This document shows, piece after piece, positions 56,576-64,000 of a stretch of 64,000 nt of DNA. The notes under the pieces are model-generated. The model was given only the letters and a program-made list of their open reading frames with translations, was not told the origin of the DNA and did no database searches. The DNA is taken from contig CAYYGN010000007.1 of NCBI GenBank assembly GCA_964471595.1, forward strand, positions 36,650 through 100,649, given 5' to 3'. The position numbers and the translations under genes were made by a program. The DNA is from JAGNXB01 sp964471595. GTDB taxonomy: Bacteria; Bacteroidota; Bacteroidia; Chitinophagales; Saprospiraceae. The number at the start of each line of letters is the position of its first letter. Position 1 is the stretch's first letter.

Positions 56576-57535
56576 TCAGGATTGGGGTTGGGGGGAATAA
56601 CGGAGCGAAAGATGGCGGATCATGTCCCGGGTCATGGCATCCAGGTCGAATTCCGGCTTCCATCCCCAGTCTTCCCGGGCAGCCGAGTCGTCGATCCGCC
56701 GGGGCCATCCGGCGGCGATTTGCTGGCGGTGATCCGGGGCGTATGTAATCTCGAATCCCGGGATCTCTTTGCGGATGGAGGCGGCGATTTCCTCCGGGCT
56801 GAAATCCATGCCTCCCAGGTTGTAGCTGGTCCGGACACGGATATTTCCGGCAGGAGCGTCCATGAGCGCCAAAGTGGCCCGGATGGCATCATCCATGTAG
56901 ATCATGGGCAACCGGGTGTCTTCGGCCAGAAAACAACGGAAAGGCTTGCCCTGAACGGCATAGTGGTAGATATCCACGGCGTAATCGGTCGTCCCTCCTC
57001 CCGGATCGCTTTGATGGCCGACAATCCCCGGGTAGCGCAGCGACCGGATGTCCAGGCCATAGCGCTGGTGATAGTAGTAAGACCAGTTTTCCCCGGCGAC
57101 CTTGGTGATGCCATAGACAGTGGCCGGGATCAGCGGGACATTTTGGCCGGCCCGATCGAGGTCGATCCCGGCGCCGAAGGCGGCAATGGAACTGGGGTGG
57201 AATACCCTGGCCACCGAAAGCTGGAGGGCGGTCTCCATGACATGCAGGAATCCGTCCATGTTGATCTGCCAGGTTCGGAGGGGGTCCTTTTCACCGGCGG
57301 CGGAAAGGATGGCGGCCAGATGATAGATCTGAGTGGCGCCCCATTCACGCGTCAATTCGGTCAGGGACGTCGCATCCAGGACGTCCAGCCGGGCAAAAGT
57401 GCCCTGCCAGGAAGGGATTTCCCTGATGTCGGTGGCGAGGATGTTGGAAGCGCCATATCGCACAGCCAGGGCCTGGCAGAGTACCTGCCCGATCTGACCA
57501 CCTGCACCGGTGACTAAAATTCGGTCCTGCTTCAT
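56576..57535 (-). CDS. tdh: L-threonine 3-dehydrogenase, SDR (epimerase-like) type
   Basis: 319 residues from the ATG at 57535 (MKQDRILVTGAGGQIG). A Rossmann nucleotide loop is followed by HLAAILSA, SSIAAFG and catalytic YGITK (Y141, K145). The short-chain/GalE-like TDH family oxidises L-threonine to 2-amino-3-ketobutyrate with NAD, differing from the zinc-dependent Tdh. Coupling with kbl 3 nt downstream makes the assignment firm. TACCTTTA at 57568-57561 (minus) is a weak promoter candidate. Confidence 0.93.
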   Translation of the reverse strand: MKQDRILVTGAGGQIGQVLCQALAVRYGASNILATDIREIPSWQGTFARLDVLDATSLTELTREWGATQIYHLAAILSAAGEKDPLRTWQINMDGFLHVMETALQLSVARVFHPSSIAAFGAGIDLDRAGQNVPLIPATVYGITKVAGENWSYYYHQRYGLDIRSLRYPGIVGHQSDPGGGTTDYAVDIYHYAVQGKPFRCFLAEDTRLPMIYMDDAIRATLALMDAPAGNIRVRTSYNLGGMDFSPEEIAASIRKEIPGFEITYAPDHRQQIAAGWPRRIDDSAAREDWGWKPEFDLDAMTRDMIRHLSLRYSPQPQS

Positions 57536-57569
57536 GATTCCTGGATGGAAAACGGGGTCGTAAAGGTAA

Positions 57570-58037
57570 TCAGTTGCCCAGGAAATCCGGGATCTCCCTG
57601 ACGGAAGCAAAGTGCCGGGAGGCAGCATCCCATATCAGACACCATGTGGTGGGGCCGTTGGACAAGATCAGACAGGGTACCTGCATGGACAGATTGTAGC
57701 GCCCTGCCTGGTTCAATGTGGCCTGGTCTATGGGCACACCCGGGCGTTTGCACTCGGCGAGCGCGGCGGGATGGCCATTCCGGTCGTGAATGACCAGGTC
57801 ATACCGGCGGCGGAGTCCGGCCACAAGCAATTCCCGTTCCACCGATAGGCGGTTGAGTCCGGTCTTGCCTGAGCCGGTCAGGTATTGGATCAGGAGTTGC
57901 CGGACCATTTCTTCCGGTGTCCAGGCGACATACCGCCGTCTGACGGGATCCCAGACCTGCCGGAATCCTTCGGCACCACGGACCTTTAGCCGGTCGCGAT
58001 AGTCGAGCAGATCGATGGGCAATGGTGTGAATACCAT
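57570..58037 (-). CDS. Orphan HSDR_N-type nuclease-like protein (type I restriction R subunit N-terminal domain)
   Basis: 155 residues. A compact PD-(D/E)xK-like core is seen: an E in LSVERELLVAG, D80 in YDLVIHDRNGHP and E95-x-K97 in LAECKRP, followed by LNQAGRYNLSMQVPCLILSNG. This matches the stand-alone HSDR_N_2 family common in Bacteroidota. Full type I restriction R proteins carry helicase domains after this, and none are present, so it is not a restriction system on its own. It lies 4 nt after an unknown 523-aa gene and 34 nt before tdh. DNA repair or housekeeping nuclease function is possible. Confidence 0.8.
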   Translation of the reverse strand: MVFTPLPIDLLDYRDRLKVRGAEGFRQVWDPVRRRYVAWTPEEMVRQLLIQYLTGSGKTGLNRLSVERELLVAGLRRRYDLVIHDRNGHPAALAECKRPGVPIDQATLNQAGRYNLSMQVPCLILSNGPTTWCLIWDAASRHFASVREIPDFLGN

Positions 58038-58041
58038 CCGA

Positions 58042-59613
58042 TCAGACCGGGACGGTAGAAATGAAGGCAGCCAATTCAGGAGGAGAAACCTCCATCACCC
58101 GTCCCGGAGTGGCTTCCCAAAGCGATTCCAGCATGCAGAGCGGATAAGGCAGGGAAAGCGAATCATAGCCCGGTTCGGTCAACGGCGCCTGCTGGAGACG
58201 CAGGTATTCCAGCGACAATACCGGTTCTTCGTACGGGGTCAGGACAAAAGCGTTTTCCGGCAAGGCATCCTCGTTGCTACTCACGTAAAGATCGACCGTC
58301 CCATCCTGGGGAATACCGGAATCCCCGCTTTCACGGATCTCCCACCAATCTTCCGGATCGCGGGGCAGATGACCGTTGTCCACCAGCGCACGGCATCGTT
58401 GAGCGATAAGGGCGGGCAGGGAGAGGGACAGGTGGCGCCGCTCCCCGGTCTCTGCCAGGTCATGCCAAATGGCCGGCGGGACCGCCTGCTCCAGCCAACC
58501 GTGCACATACCAGTAGGTGAGCGGGGTCTGCAGGTCCAGCCGCGCGATGCGGGGCGCCGCTTCCATCCAGTGCCTGATGACCGGGGGTTGGCCTTCCAGC
58601 CAGCGCCGGCAAGCCGAGGCTTCCAGATACATACCGGCATGTTGCCGCAGGTGGTGCAATCGCTCATACAACCGGTTGAGTTCGCGCCCCGTTTCTTCCA
58701 GGCTGATGGATTGCAACCCCCGGAACGGGTAAAGCCATCCGTCGGAGATCAGCTCCTGTTCGAAAAGCCGGAATGCCGGCAACCAGGTATCCAGACCGGA
58801 CCGGTGGTAAACGCCGGCTTCGAGCCCGGTCAGGGAAACTCGCGGCAGGGAGGTGCCCGCCTCTTCCCGGGGATTGGAAAGATGGTAGAGGCGAAAGAGG
58901 GATTTTTCGTAGTGCCGGATGAAGCCTTCGAGGCGATCCAGCCGGTCGTCGAGGGCGCTTTGCAGCGCTGAGAGGGTCCAGGGTTCGAGGGCATCGAGGT
59001 GGATGCGATGGGCCTCTGCCCATCCGATCGCTTCCAAACCGTGTGCCTGTTTCCGGGCTTCATCCAGACTTTGCAGCAGTCCTTCATATTCCTCAGGCGT
59101 CCAGGCCATGTCCTTTCGGCCCGTACGTCCAAATGGCAAGGTCTCGACCGAAGGATGGAGACGGATCAGGGTGAATGCGGCTTCGAGCGCATCGATGACG
59201 CCAAACCGGATATCCCGGATTTGATGGAGTGCACCGTAAAACCGCCGGGTTTCCTCCTGCCATTGCCGGACCACACGGGAGAGGTCCGCTGTAGGGGACG
59301 GCAGATATTTTCCTTCCTGAGGCATGAGGAGAATGGCGGCATCACTATGGCTACCGGATGCCCAGGCCTGCACGGCCTCACTTAGCCCCTGCCCGCGAGC
59401 ATGGATTCTGACCCGCCGGCCGTTGAGCCAGGCCATTCCCATGGCCATCCGCAATCGGGAATGCGTCACCGCGGGAAGCGCCCAGCGATGGACCTCCGCT
59501 TCGGGAAGTGTAAGGAACAAGGACGCCGGATCCCCGAACAGGGAAAAAGGCAGATACGTCAAGGGCGGTACCGCCGGTTTTTTTTTGCCGGACGGAAATA
59601 TGCGGTTGATCAT
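58042..59613 (-). CDS. Hypothetical protein, 523 aa
   Basis: No family was recognised. 523 residues, soluble, no signal peptide or membrane segment, rich in Leu, Trp, Arg and Glu, with helix-rich middle parts (for example LDARK/LDDRLDRLEGFIRHY) and no obvious nuclease or ATPase motif. The N-terminus starts MINRIFPSGKKKPAVPP and has an A9 run 28-36 nt into the coding strand. It is preceded by a TATATTTG promoter element and followed after 4 nt by the HSDR_N-like gene, so the two are probably expressed together. The codon use matches the core genes, and the long frame is clearly real. Confidence 0.75.
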   Translation of the reverse strand: MINRIFPSGKKKPAVPPLTYLPFSLFGDPASLFLTLPEAEVHRWALPAVTHSRLRMAMGMAWLNGRRVRIHARGQGLSEAVQAWASGSHSDAAILLMPQEGKYLPSPTADLSRVVRQWQEETRRFYGALHQIRDIRFGVIDALEAAFTLIRLHPSVETLPFGRTGRKDMAWTPEEYEGLLQSLDEARKQAHGLEAIGWAEAHRIHLDALEPWTLSALQSALDDRLDRLEGFIRHYEKSLFRLYHLSNPREEAGTSLPRVSLTGLEAGVYHRSGLDTWLPAFRLFEQELISDGWLYPFRGLQSISLEETGRELNRLYERLHHLRQHAGMYLEASACRRWLEGQPPVIRHWMEAAPRIARLDLQTPLTYWYVHGWLEQAVPPAIWHDLAETGERRHLSLSLPALIAQRCRALVDNGHLPRDPEDWWEIRESGDSGIPQDGTVDLYVSSNEDALPENAFVLTPYEEPVLSLEYLRLQQAPLTEPGYDSLSLPYPLCMLESLWEATPGRVMEVSPPELAAFISTVPV

Positions 59614-59637
59614 AACCGGTTGGACAGGTGTTTGTTA

Positions 59638-59645
59638 CAAATATA
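59638..59645 (-). promoter_or_regulatory. Candidate -7 element (TATATTTG) for the 523-aa protein gene
   Basis: Perfect TAnnTTTG on the minus strand ending 24 nt before the ATG at 59613. No TTTG found at the -33 position. Confidence 0.42.
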
Positions 59646-59714
59646 CGTCCTTTTGCAGACTTGCCGGAAGTGTTGGCTGCAACAGCGTGCCCCCACCTTG
59701 CGGAACATTTGCCT

Positions 59715-59722
59715 TAGGTTTG
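59715..59722 (+). promoter_or_regulatory. Candidate -7 element (TAGGTTTG) for the DEAD-box helicase gene
   Basis: Perfect TAnnTTTG match 23 nt before the ATG at 59746. It supports this start over the longer frame from 59401, which is antisense to the neighbouring gene. Confidence 0.45.
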
Positions 59723-59745
59723 TGCGTTTTATTGACTTGCCGCTT

Positions 59746-61035
59746 ATGAAGTTTTCTGAATTCGGATTGGACGAACAATTGTTGGAAGCCATCTCCTATA
59801 TGGGCTTTGTCGATGCCACTCCGATCCAGGAACAAGCCATCCCCCGCATCATGGCCGGCAAAGACCTCATCGCCTGTGCCCAGACCGGCACGGGAAAAAC
59901 GGCCGCTTTCCTGCTCCCCATCCTGCACCACATCTGTCACAACCGGGAGGCTTATGTCAAAGCCCTCATCCTCGTCCCGACCCGCGAACTCGCCATCCAG
60001 ATTGACCAACAAGTGCAGGCGGCCACGTTTTTCAGCAATATCAGTTGCCTCCTGCTTTACGGGGGCAGCGATGGCACCGATTGGGAGACCCAGAAACGGG
60101 GCCTTTCGGGCGGGGCGGATATCGTGGTGGCCACACCCGGCAAGTTGATCTCCCACCTCAACATGGGATACGTTCGGTTTGAAAGAATGGAATACCTGAT
60201 CCTGGACGAGGCCGACCGGATGCTCGACATCGGTTTCTACGAGGACATTATCAAGATCATTTCCCATCTCCCCAAGACCCGCCAGTCACTCTTGTTCAGC
60301 GCCACATTCCCGCCGAAAATCCGTGAATTGGCCGGCATGATCCTGCAGGACCCTGAACACATCAGCATCGCCATCTCCAAACCGGCCGAAGGGGTAGTGC
60401 AGGAAGCTTATGTCGTGCATGAGGACCAAAAAACGCCATTGGTAGCCCGGTTGATCGCCAACAAGTCTGCTTTGCGTAGCATCCTCATCTTCAGTTCGAC
60501 CAAGAAAAAAGTAGGGGACATTGTCCGGGGCCTCAAGCGGAAAGGGTTGGCTTCGGAGGGCATTTCCTCCGACCTCGAACAGAAGGAGAGGGAGGAGGTA
60601 TTGATGAGGTTCAAGTCCAAACAGACCCGGATCCTGGTAGCTACCGACGTGCTCAGCCGGGGCATTGATATCAAGGATATCAACCTCGTCATCAACTACG
60701 ATGTGCCGGGCGATGCCGAAGACTATGTGCACCGGATCGGCCGCACGGCCAGGGCGGATACGACGGGAATTGCTATTACCCTGATCAATCCGGATGATAT
60801 GCGGAGATTCGGCAGGATTGAACGACTGATCGAGAAAGAGGTACCCAAACTGCCGGTGCCGGAGGAACTTGGCGAAACTCCGGTGTACGACCCTCGATTT
60901 GTGGGAAGCCGGGGAGGAGGAGCCCGGGGTGGTGGTGGCGGAGGCCGCAAACCAGGATCGGGAGGGGGCGGTCGTGCGGACAGAAAGGGCGGGTCCGGCA
61001 AAAACCGGAGACGGGGCACCCCCCCCGGCAGGTAA
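59746..61035 (+). CDS. DEAD-box ATP-dependent RNA helicase with Gly/Arg-rich tail
   Basis: 429 residues from the ATG at 59746 (MKFSEFGLDEQLLEAI). All core motifs are seen: Q-motif ATPIQEQAIP, AQTGTGKT, PTRELAIQ, TPGK, DEAD in ILDEADRM, SAT, a LIFSSTKKK segment, RGIDI and HRIGRTAR. The last roughly 45 residues are an RGG/GGG-rich basic tail, as in RhlE/CsdA-type helicases, likely for RNA binding. Such proteins remodel ribosome-assembly and cold-shock RNAs. It marks the right end of the core region; the decayed accessory region starts immediately after the stop. Confidence 0.95.
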   Translation: MKFSEFGLDEQLLEAISYMGFVDATPIQEQAIPRIMAGKDLIACAQTGTGKTAAFLLPILHHICHNREAYVKALILVPTRELAIQIDQQVQAATFFSNISCLLLYGGSDGTDWETQKRGLSGGADIVVATPGKLISHLNMGYVRFERMEYLILDEADRMLDIGFYEDIIKIISHLPKTRQSLLFSATFPPKIRELAGMILQDPEHISIAISKPAEGVVQEAYVVHEDQKTPLVARLIANKSALRSILIFSSTKKKVGDIVRGLKRKGLASEGISSDLEQKEREEVLMRFKSKQTRILVATDVLSRGIDIKDINLVINYDVPGDAEDYVHRIGRTARADTTGIAITLINPDDMRRFGRIERLIEKEVPKLPVPEELGETPVYDPRFVGSRGGGARGGGGGGRKPGSGGGGRADRKGGSGKNRRRGTPPGR

Positions 61036-61054
61036 CCCGGCGAGACCCTCGTAG

Positions 61055-61267
61055 GACCCCTGCGACGATTACTATTTCCCTGATTTCTACACACGCATCC
61101 ACAAGGACCACAGCGGGGGCGCCCTGCGCACGGCCGAGCTTCCTGCCAACGCCCGCTACCCGGACGGGGAGTATGCGATCTTCGCCCAGGTGACCAATAT
61201 ACGTGGGCAATCCACAAGCAGCGACACGATGTCCTTCACCCTCGACAACTACGGGCACTTCTATTAA
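61055..61267 (+). pseudogene. Gene fragment: 3'-part of an exported-protein gene, no start
   Basis: A 70-codon open frame without a start codon, preceded directly by an in-frame TAG and by the helicase gene's end. It reads DPCDDYYFPDFYTRIHKDHS, later LPANARYPDGEYAIFAQVTN, and ends SFTLDNYGHFY. GC-rich codon use and Ig-like character suggest a remnant of a real secreted-protein gene. The text resembles what would be expected downstream of the M23-like frame at 62.9-64.0 kb, which ends early; that link is inference. Confidence 0.55.
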
Positions 61268-61284
61268 CCTCCAAAATAGGCCAA

Positions 61285-61382
61285 ATTCAAAAAGTAACAA
61301 GCGATATGAGGCGAATTGAAAGAGCATAGTCGGTGCTACGTGATTGAAATTCAACGAAATATCGCGCAGTTAATTTTTGAAT
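61285..61382. mobile_element. MITE-like element with 23/24-bp terminal inverted repeats
   Basis: 61285-61307 is the near-perfect reverse complement of 61359-61382 (shared ATTCAAAAA, TAAC and GCGATAT blocks; one substitution region and one indel). The 51-nt interior has a second imperfect inverted repeat (GAATTGAAAG with GAAATTC, AGCA with TGCT). Too short to code, so it fits a non-autonomous element or a large hairpin. It sits between two coding fragments. Confidence 0.5.
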
Positions 61383-61419
61383 AGCCCATTCCGGATGGGC
61401 GTTTGGCCATTGCGCGGGG

Positions 61420-61719
61420 ATGATAGAGGTGCCCTTAAAGCCGTATGTGCAGCGGGTGGAAGTGAGCCAGAGTCCGTTTTACAACAGCGGGTCGCCCTTT
61501 TACATTGTCGCATGGGAGGAATACTGGCAGCCGACGGATTGGTCCGGTACAGGTAAGTTGTTCATCAAAAAGCACAAGACCGATCGGATTCAGGCGGCAA
61601 GCGGTCAATACCTGAAGATCGTGACCCTGACCAGCGAGCCGATGGAAGATTTGGACAAATTATTATTTCGGAATAAAAAGAAAAGCCTTATATTTAGCTG
61701 GTCAGTGCCCTGCGCATAG
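61420..61719 (+). pseudogene. Gene fragment, 99 codons, probable C-terminal remnant
   Basis: An open frame from ATG 61420 (MIEVPLKPYVQRVEVSQSPF), without signal peptide or recognised domain. LKPYVQRVEV would join naturally to the SFTLDNY end of the fragment at 61055-61267, and YLKIVTLTSEPMEDL looks like an Ig-fold strand. The frame then runs into an AT-rich, lysine-rich tail unlike the rest. Most likely a decayed piece of the same exported-protein gene, disrupted by the inverted-repeat element. It could also be a small expressed protein. Confidence 0.4.
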
Positions 61720-61769
61720 ACCCACACTTGCCACAAAAGGAATCTTAACATACACAAAATTAAGTGATT

Positions 61770-62864
61770 ATGAAGACACTGTGGATGCTATACCTTCTTT
61801 TCCTGGGACTACCGGATACCTTGTGTAGCCAGAACAGCAACCTACCGGGTATCCTGCCGGAAGCCACAAGTAATCAACTCGATACGCTACCTGTCATTAC
61901 AAAAGTTGTTAATAACACACTGGTTGAGGTGCGACTGGATGGGCAGTTCAGTACAAAAGTACATTTGGAAGGGCATGAATATCCACTCAAGGTATGGGAA
62001 TCAAGGCCCGGTGTATTATTCATACAAAAGTATCATGTAAGGACAGGTTACAATGAACGGGAGGACCGCTACTTCCGATACGAGCGGCCTGTCATGGACC
62101 GGATCGAGTTTTATGACACAGAGCACCGCTTGCTATCTGTGTATGACGTGGATGCCCACAATCCCTATTTAAAACCACATGATAGCATTCAGGTGCTGCC
62201 CTATTACTTTGATTCGGAGGGTACGGGTTATTGGCCAGACGAGGAGAGACCATTGGATGATGGCCTTGGCGCCTATTGGGTGCATACGGTGGTAAGTGGA
62301 AACGGCAATGAATCCAGGAGTAACCATATTGAGTTGACATATACGGCTTACGAGATCTCAAAAACAGGAAGGATGCTTGGGGCAAAAACCACCCAGGTGA
62401 TACTTGACTTGAAAGGTAGAGAAATATTCCGAATGGAGTTTCCCTATAAGACGAGCACACCCGTAGTGGCAAATGATGGCAGCCACCTGTTATTTTCCAT
62501 ATTACCTATAGAGACCACGGAAAATGCAGGGATCAAGACACAACAAGAAGGATTTGAAATATGGGATATCCATCGGATGGCACGACTGTACAAAGCCGAT
62601 AATGAAGATGGCGGGATGTGGGTGGCCGAACCGGTAAAGGATGAACCTTCAGGATGGTTATGTATTGGTTTTACTTTTCCTAATTACCAAGAGTTGAGCA
62701 GACATCAATATTTATTTGACCCTCAGACGAAAACATTGTATGACCGTGTTTTTACAACAGAGGAAATGTCAAGTATACGAATACAATCTTCAAAATACAA
62801 TTACTCCTGGTTTAAAATTGTAGAGGCATATTCATTTAGAATGCAAATCTTGACACATGAATAA
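61770..62864 (+). CDS. Hypothetical secreted protein, 364 aa
   Basis: Starts at the ATG at 61770; a GTG two codons upstream is possible. The signal peptide MKTLWMLYLLFLGLPDTLCSQ fits export. The mature part is a beta-rich protein with no family I recognise (phrases such as LEGHEYPLKVWESRPGVLFI, DVDAHNPYLKPHDSIQVLPY and YLFDPQTKTLYDRVF). AT-richer than the core genes. Its stop codon overlaps the ATG (62857) of the following M23-like gene by 8 nt, indicating translational coupling and perhaps a joint function. Confidence 0.72.
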   Translation: MKTLWMLYLLFLGLPDTLCSQNSNLPGILPEATSNQLDTLPVITKVVNNTLVEVRLDGQFSTKVHLEGHEYPLKVWESRPGVLFIQKYHVRTGYNEREDRYFRYERPVMDRIEFYDTEHRLLSVYDVDAHNPYLKPHDSIQVLPYYFDSEGTGYWPDEERPLDDGLGAYWVHTVVSGNGNESRSNHIELTYTAYEISKTGRMLGAKTTQVILDLKGREIFRMEFPYKTSTPVVANDGSHLLFSILPIETTENAGIKTQQEGFEIWDIHRMARLYKADNEDGGMWVAEPVKDEPSGWLCIGFTFPNYQELSRHQYLFDPQTKTLYDRVFTTEEMSSIRIQSSKYNYSWFKIVEAYSFRMQILTHE

Positions 62865-63962
62865 AGTTGACATATTTATAGCAGGACTATTATGTAGTAT
62901 TCCTTTTTTTTAACGGGACAGTACCTGCAGTTTAGACAATGGAATCCTCAGGATACATCGTATTCAGCGCCGCAGGTGTTTCCGGCCAAGGCAGTGGCTG
63001 ATGACTACGGGCCGAGACGGCATAGTAGTAATTTTCACCTCGGCATTGATTATAATTGCGTACAGGATGACGGCAATGCAGATAAATGGAATTTGATATT
63101 GGCGCCGGAAGGTGGCACTACCGTCGATGTAAACCGGCTTTGGACCAATCAATTTACCTATAAGCAACTTTGCTATCAGTCCGGCGATCATCGCTATATT
63201 TTGGGCCATGTATATGACAATGGTGGTATGAATTATTTTAAAAATCACGGAACCATCGTATTGAAAGGGATGATTTTCCCTGACATAGATAAATGGGCTC
63301 AAATATTTATCATCATGGATACTATAAATGGTATTCCTGTGACTTTGACTTATGTACTAGGTCAGATAGATGGTGGCCAGGTAGAATTCAACGGTGATAC
63401 CCTGACAGCCAGTAATCAGATTACAGTCGGGATGCCTTTGGTCCCCCTTGGAGATGCCGATGCAACAGGTCAGGCTCACCTTCATCTGAATACAATTCCG
63501 CTATCGGATTCTTTTTCTACGTCACAGACCTTTTACGCCAGCAACCCACTTCAATACATCAACTATGTCAACCCAACATATACATTGAATTTGCATTGCC
63601 AGGCAAATAATTCTCAATTTATACCCCAATATGGTTCTACAGGAACGATCATTTCACCCATGGCCTTACGTGTACAAATGCAGACAACTGTAAGCGGAAC
63701 AGGGAACAAACGCTATGATCATATATTTGATGTGGACAAAGTTGAATTTTTGTTGAAAAGAATTCAGGAGTCGTCATTTCAACGTATTAAAGGACCTTCG
63801 GAAGAATCAAATATCATACTTGGTGGAATATTAGGTGAAAACAAGCTCAACCATCCTAACCCGAATTTTGGAAGCTGGTCAACAACAGGCATTGACTCGC
63901 GAGCCTACAACAGTGGCTATTCCAATCAACCTTTTGATATATATCACGCGTTGAGCGGTTAA
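62857..63962 (+). pseudogene. M23-like peptidase gene with frameshift in the signal-peptide region
   Basis: From ATG 62857 the frame reads MNKVDIFIAGLLCSIPFF and stops at 62911-62913, in a run of eight T (62904-62911). With nine T it would continue FLTGQYLQFRQWNPQD, an ideal signal peptide and mature start, into the long frame ending at 63962. The long frame alone could only start at GTG 62976. The body has GPRRHSSNFHLGIDYNC, resembling the H..D motif of M23 lysostaphin-like peptidases, but the later HxH motif is not recognisable (GHVYDNGG region), so activity is doubtful. The C-terminus stops abruptly at HALSG. Overlaps the preceding gene by 8 nt. Confidence 0.65.
62904..62911 (+). other. 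T8 homopolymer at the frameshift site
   Basis: Eight consecutive T within the signal-peptide codons of the M23-like gene; one more T restores a continuous frame of 369 codons from the ATG at 62857. Confidence 0.65.
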
Positions 63963-64000
63963 GCAGCCAAAGCATGTTTGGTTTGATTGATCTTGCGTCC

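Noticed and set aside
57570..58037. Type I restriction-modification system
   Set aside because: Only an R-subunit N-terminal-like domain is present; no helicase, HsdM or HsdS in the neighbourhood.
59578..59586. A9/T9 run at the start of the 523-aa gene as a phase-variation tract
   Set aside because: The frame is intact through it and it encodes a plain KKK, so there is no sign of switching.
61380..61405. Terminator at the GCCCAT/ATGGGC hairpin
   Set aside because: Six-bp stem with only three T after it; too weak to call.

Overview
The window is chromosomal DNA of a gliding, T9SS-bearing member of the Bacteroidota, most likely a Saprospiria-type (Lewinella/Haliscomenobacter-like) organism. 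Seen in the sequence: giant HYR-repeat exported proteins, both type A and type B (CHU_C) sorting domains, a PorP/SprF-like protein, an OmpA/PD40 protein, a type III glutamine synthetase, a LytTR two-component pair and many TAnnTTTG promoter elements typical of the phylum. The class-level placement is inference.

Layout. 1-15.5 kb is a cell-surface/secretion region: the 3' part of a giant HYR protein with a type A sorting domain, a terminator, then a probable operon of a 1766-aa cohesin-like/HYR protein with a type B domain, its PorP/SprF-like partner and an OmpA-PD40-SPOR protein. 15.6-22.7 kb holds housekeeping genes (DEDDh exonuclease/GIY-YIG fusion, NamZ-like hydrolase, helix-hairpin-helix outer-membrane protein, GlnN). 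22.7-33.3 kb is an AT-rich accessory island: a 1-kb non-coding stretch with three direct repeats and hairpins, a 1713-aa secreted metalloprotease-like/PKD/beta-helix protein whose upstream reading frame is broken by a 15-C tract, two tandem propeller-PKD paralogues sharing perfectly identical DNA blocks, and a second non-coding stretch. A 62-bp imperfect repeat lies on each side of the three genes. 33.3-61.0 kb is dense, GC-richer core genome: LytTR regulator/kinase, folE, fabD, yqgE, M23 peptidase, methyltransferase, folP, YheT-type hydrolase, TamB-like protein, EEP nuclease, aroC, mutS2, ndk, nrnA, two FKBP lipoproteins, 5'-nucleotidase, the threonine-degradation pair kbl-tdh, an orphan HSDR_N-like protein, an unknown 523-aa protein and a DEAD-box helicase. 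61.0-64.0 kb is again accessory and decayed: coding fragments separated by a MITE-like inverted repeat, a secreted hypothetical protein, and an overlapping M23-like gene whose signal-peptide region is frameshifted in a T8 run.

How the genes work together. The type B giant protein and the PorP/SprF-like protein form a secretion pair in the style of SprB-SprF, and the OmpA-like protein probably anchors the complex to peptidoglycan. The island genes supply further T9SS cargo. The most unusual signals are the homopolymer tracts in the signal-peptide coding regions of two exported proteins (candidate phase variation), the gene-conversion-like identical blocks, the domain-swapped third paralogue, the 62-bp flanking repeats and the array of direct repeats that each encode the same tiny MFMGL reading frame. 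No rRNA, tRNA or CRISPR array was recognised.
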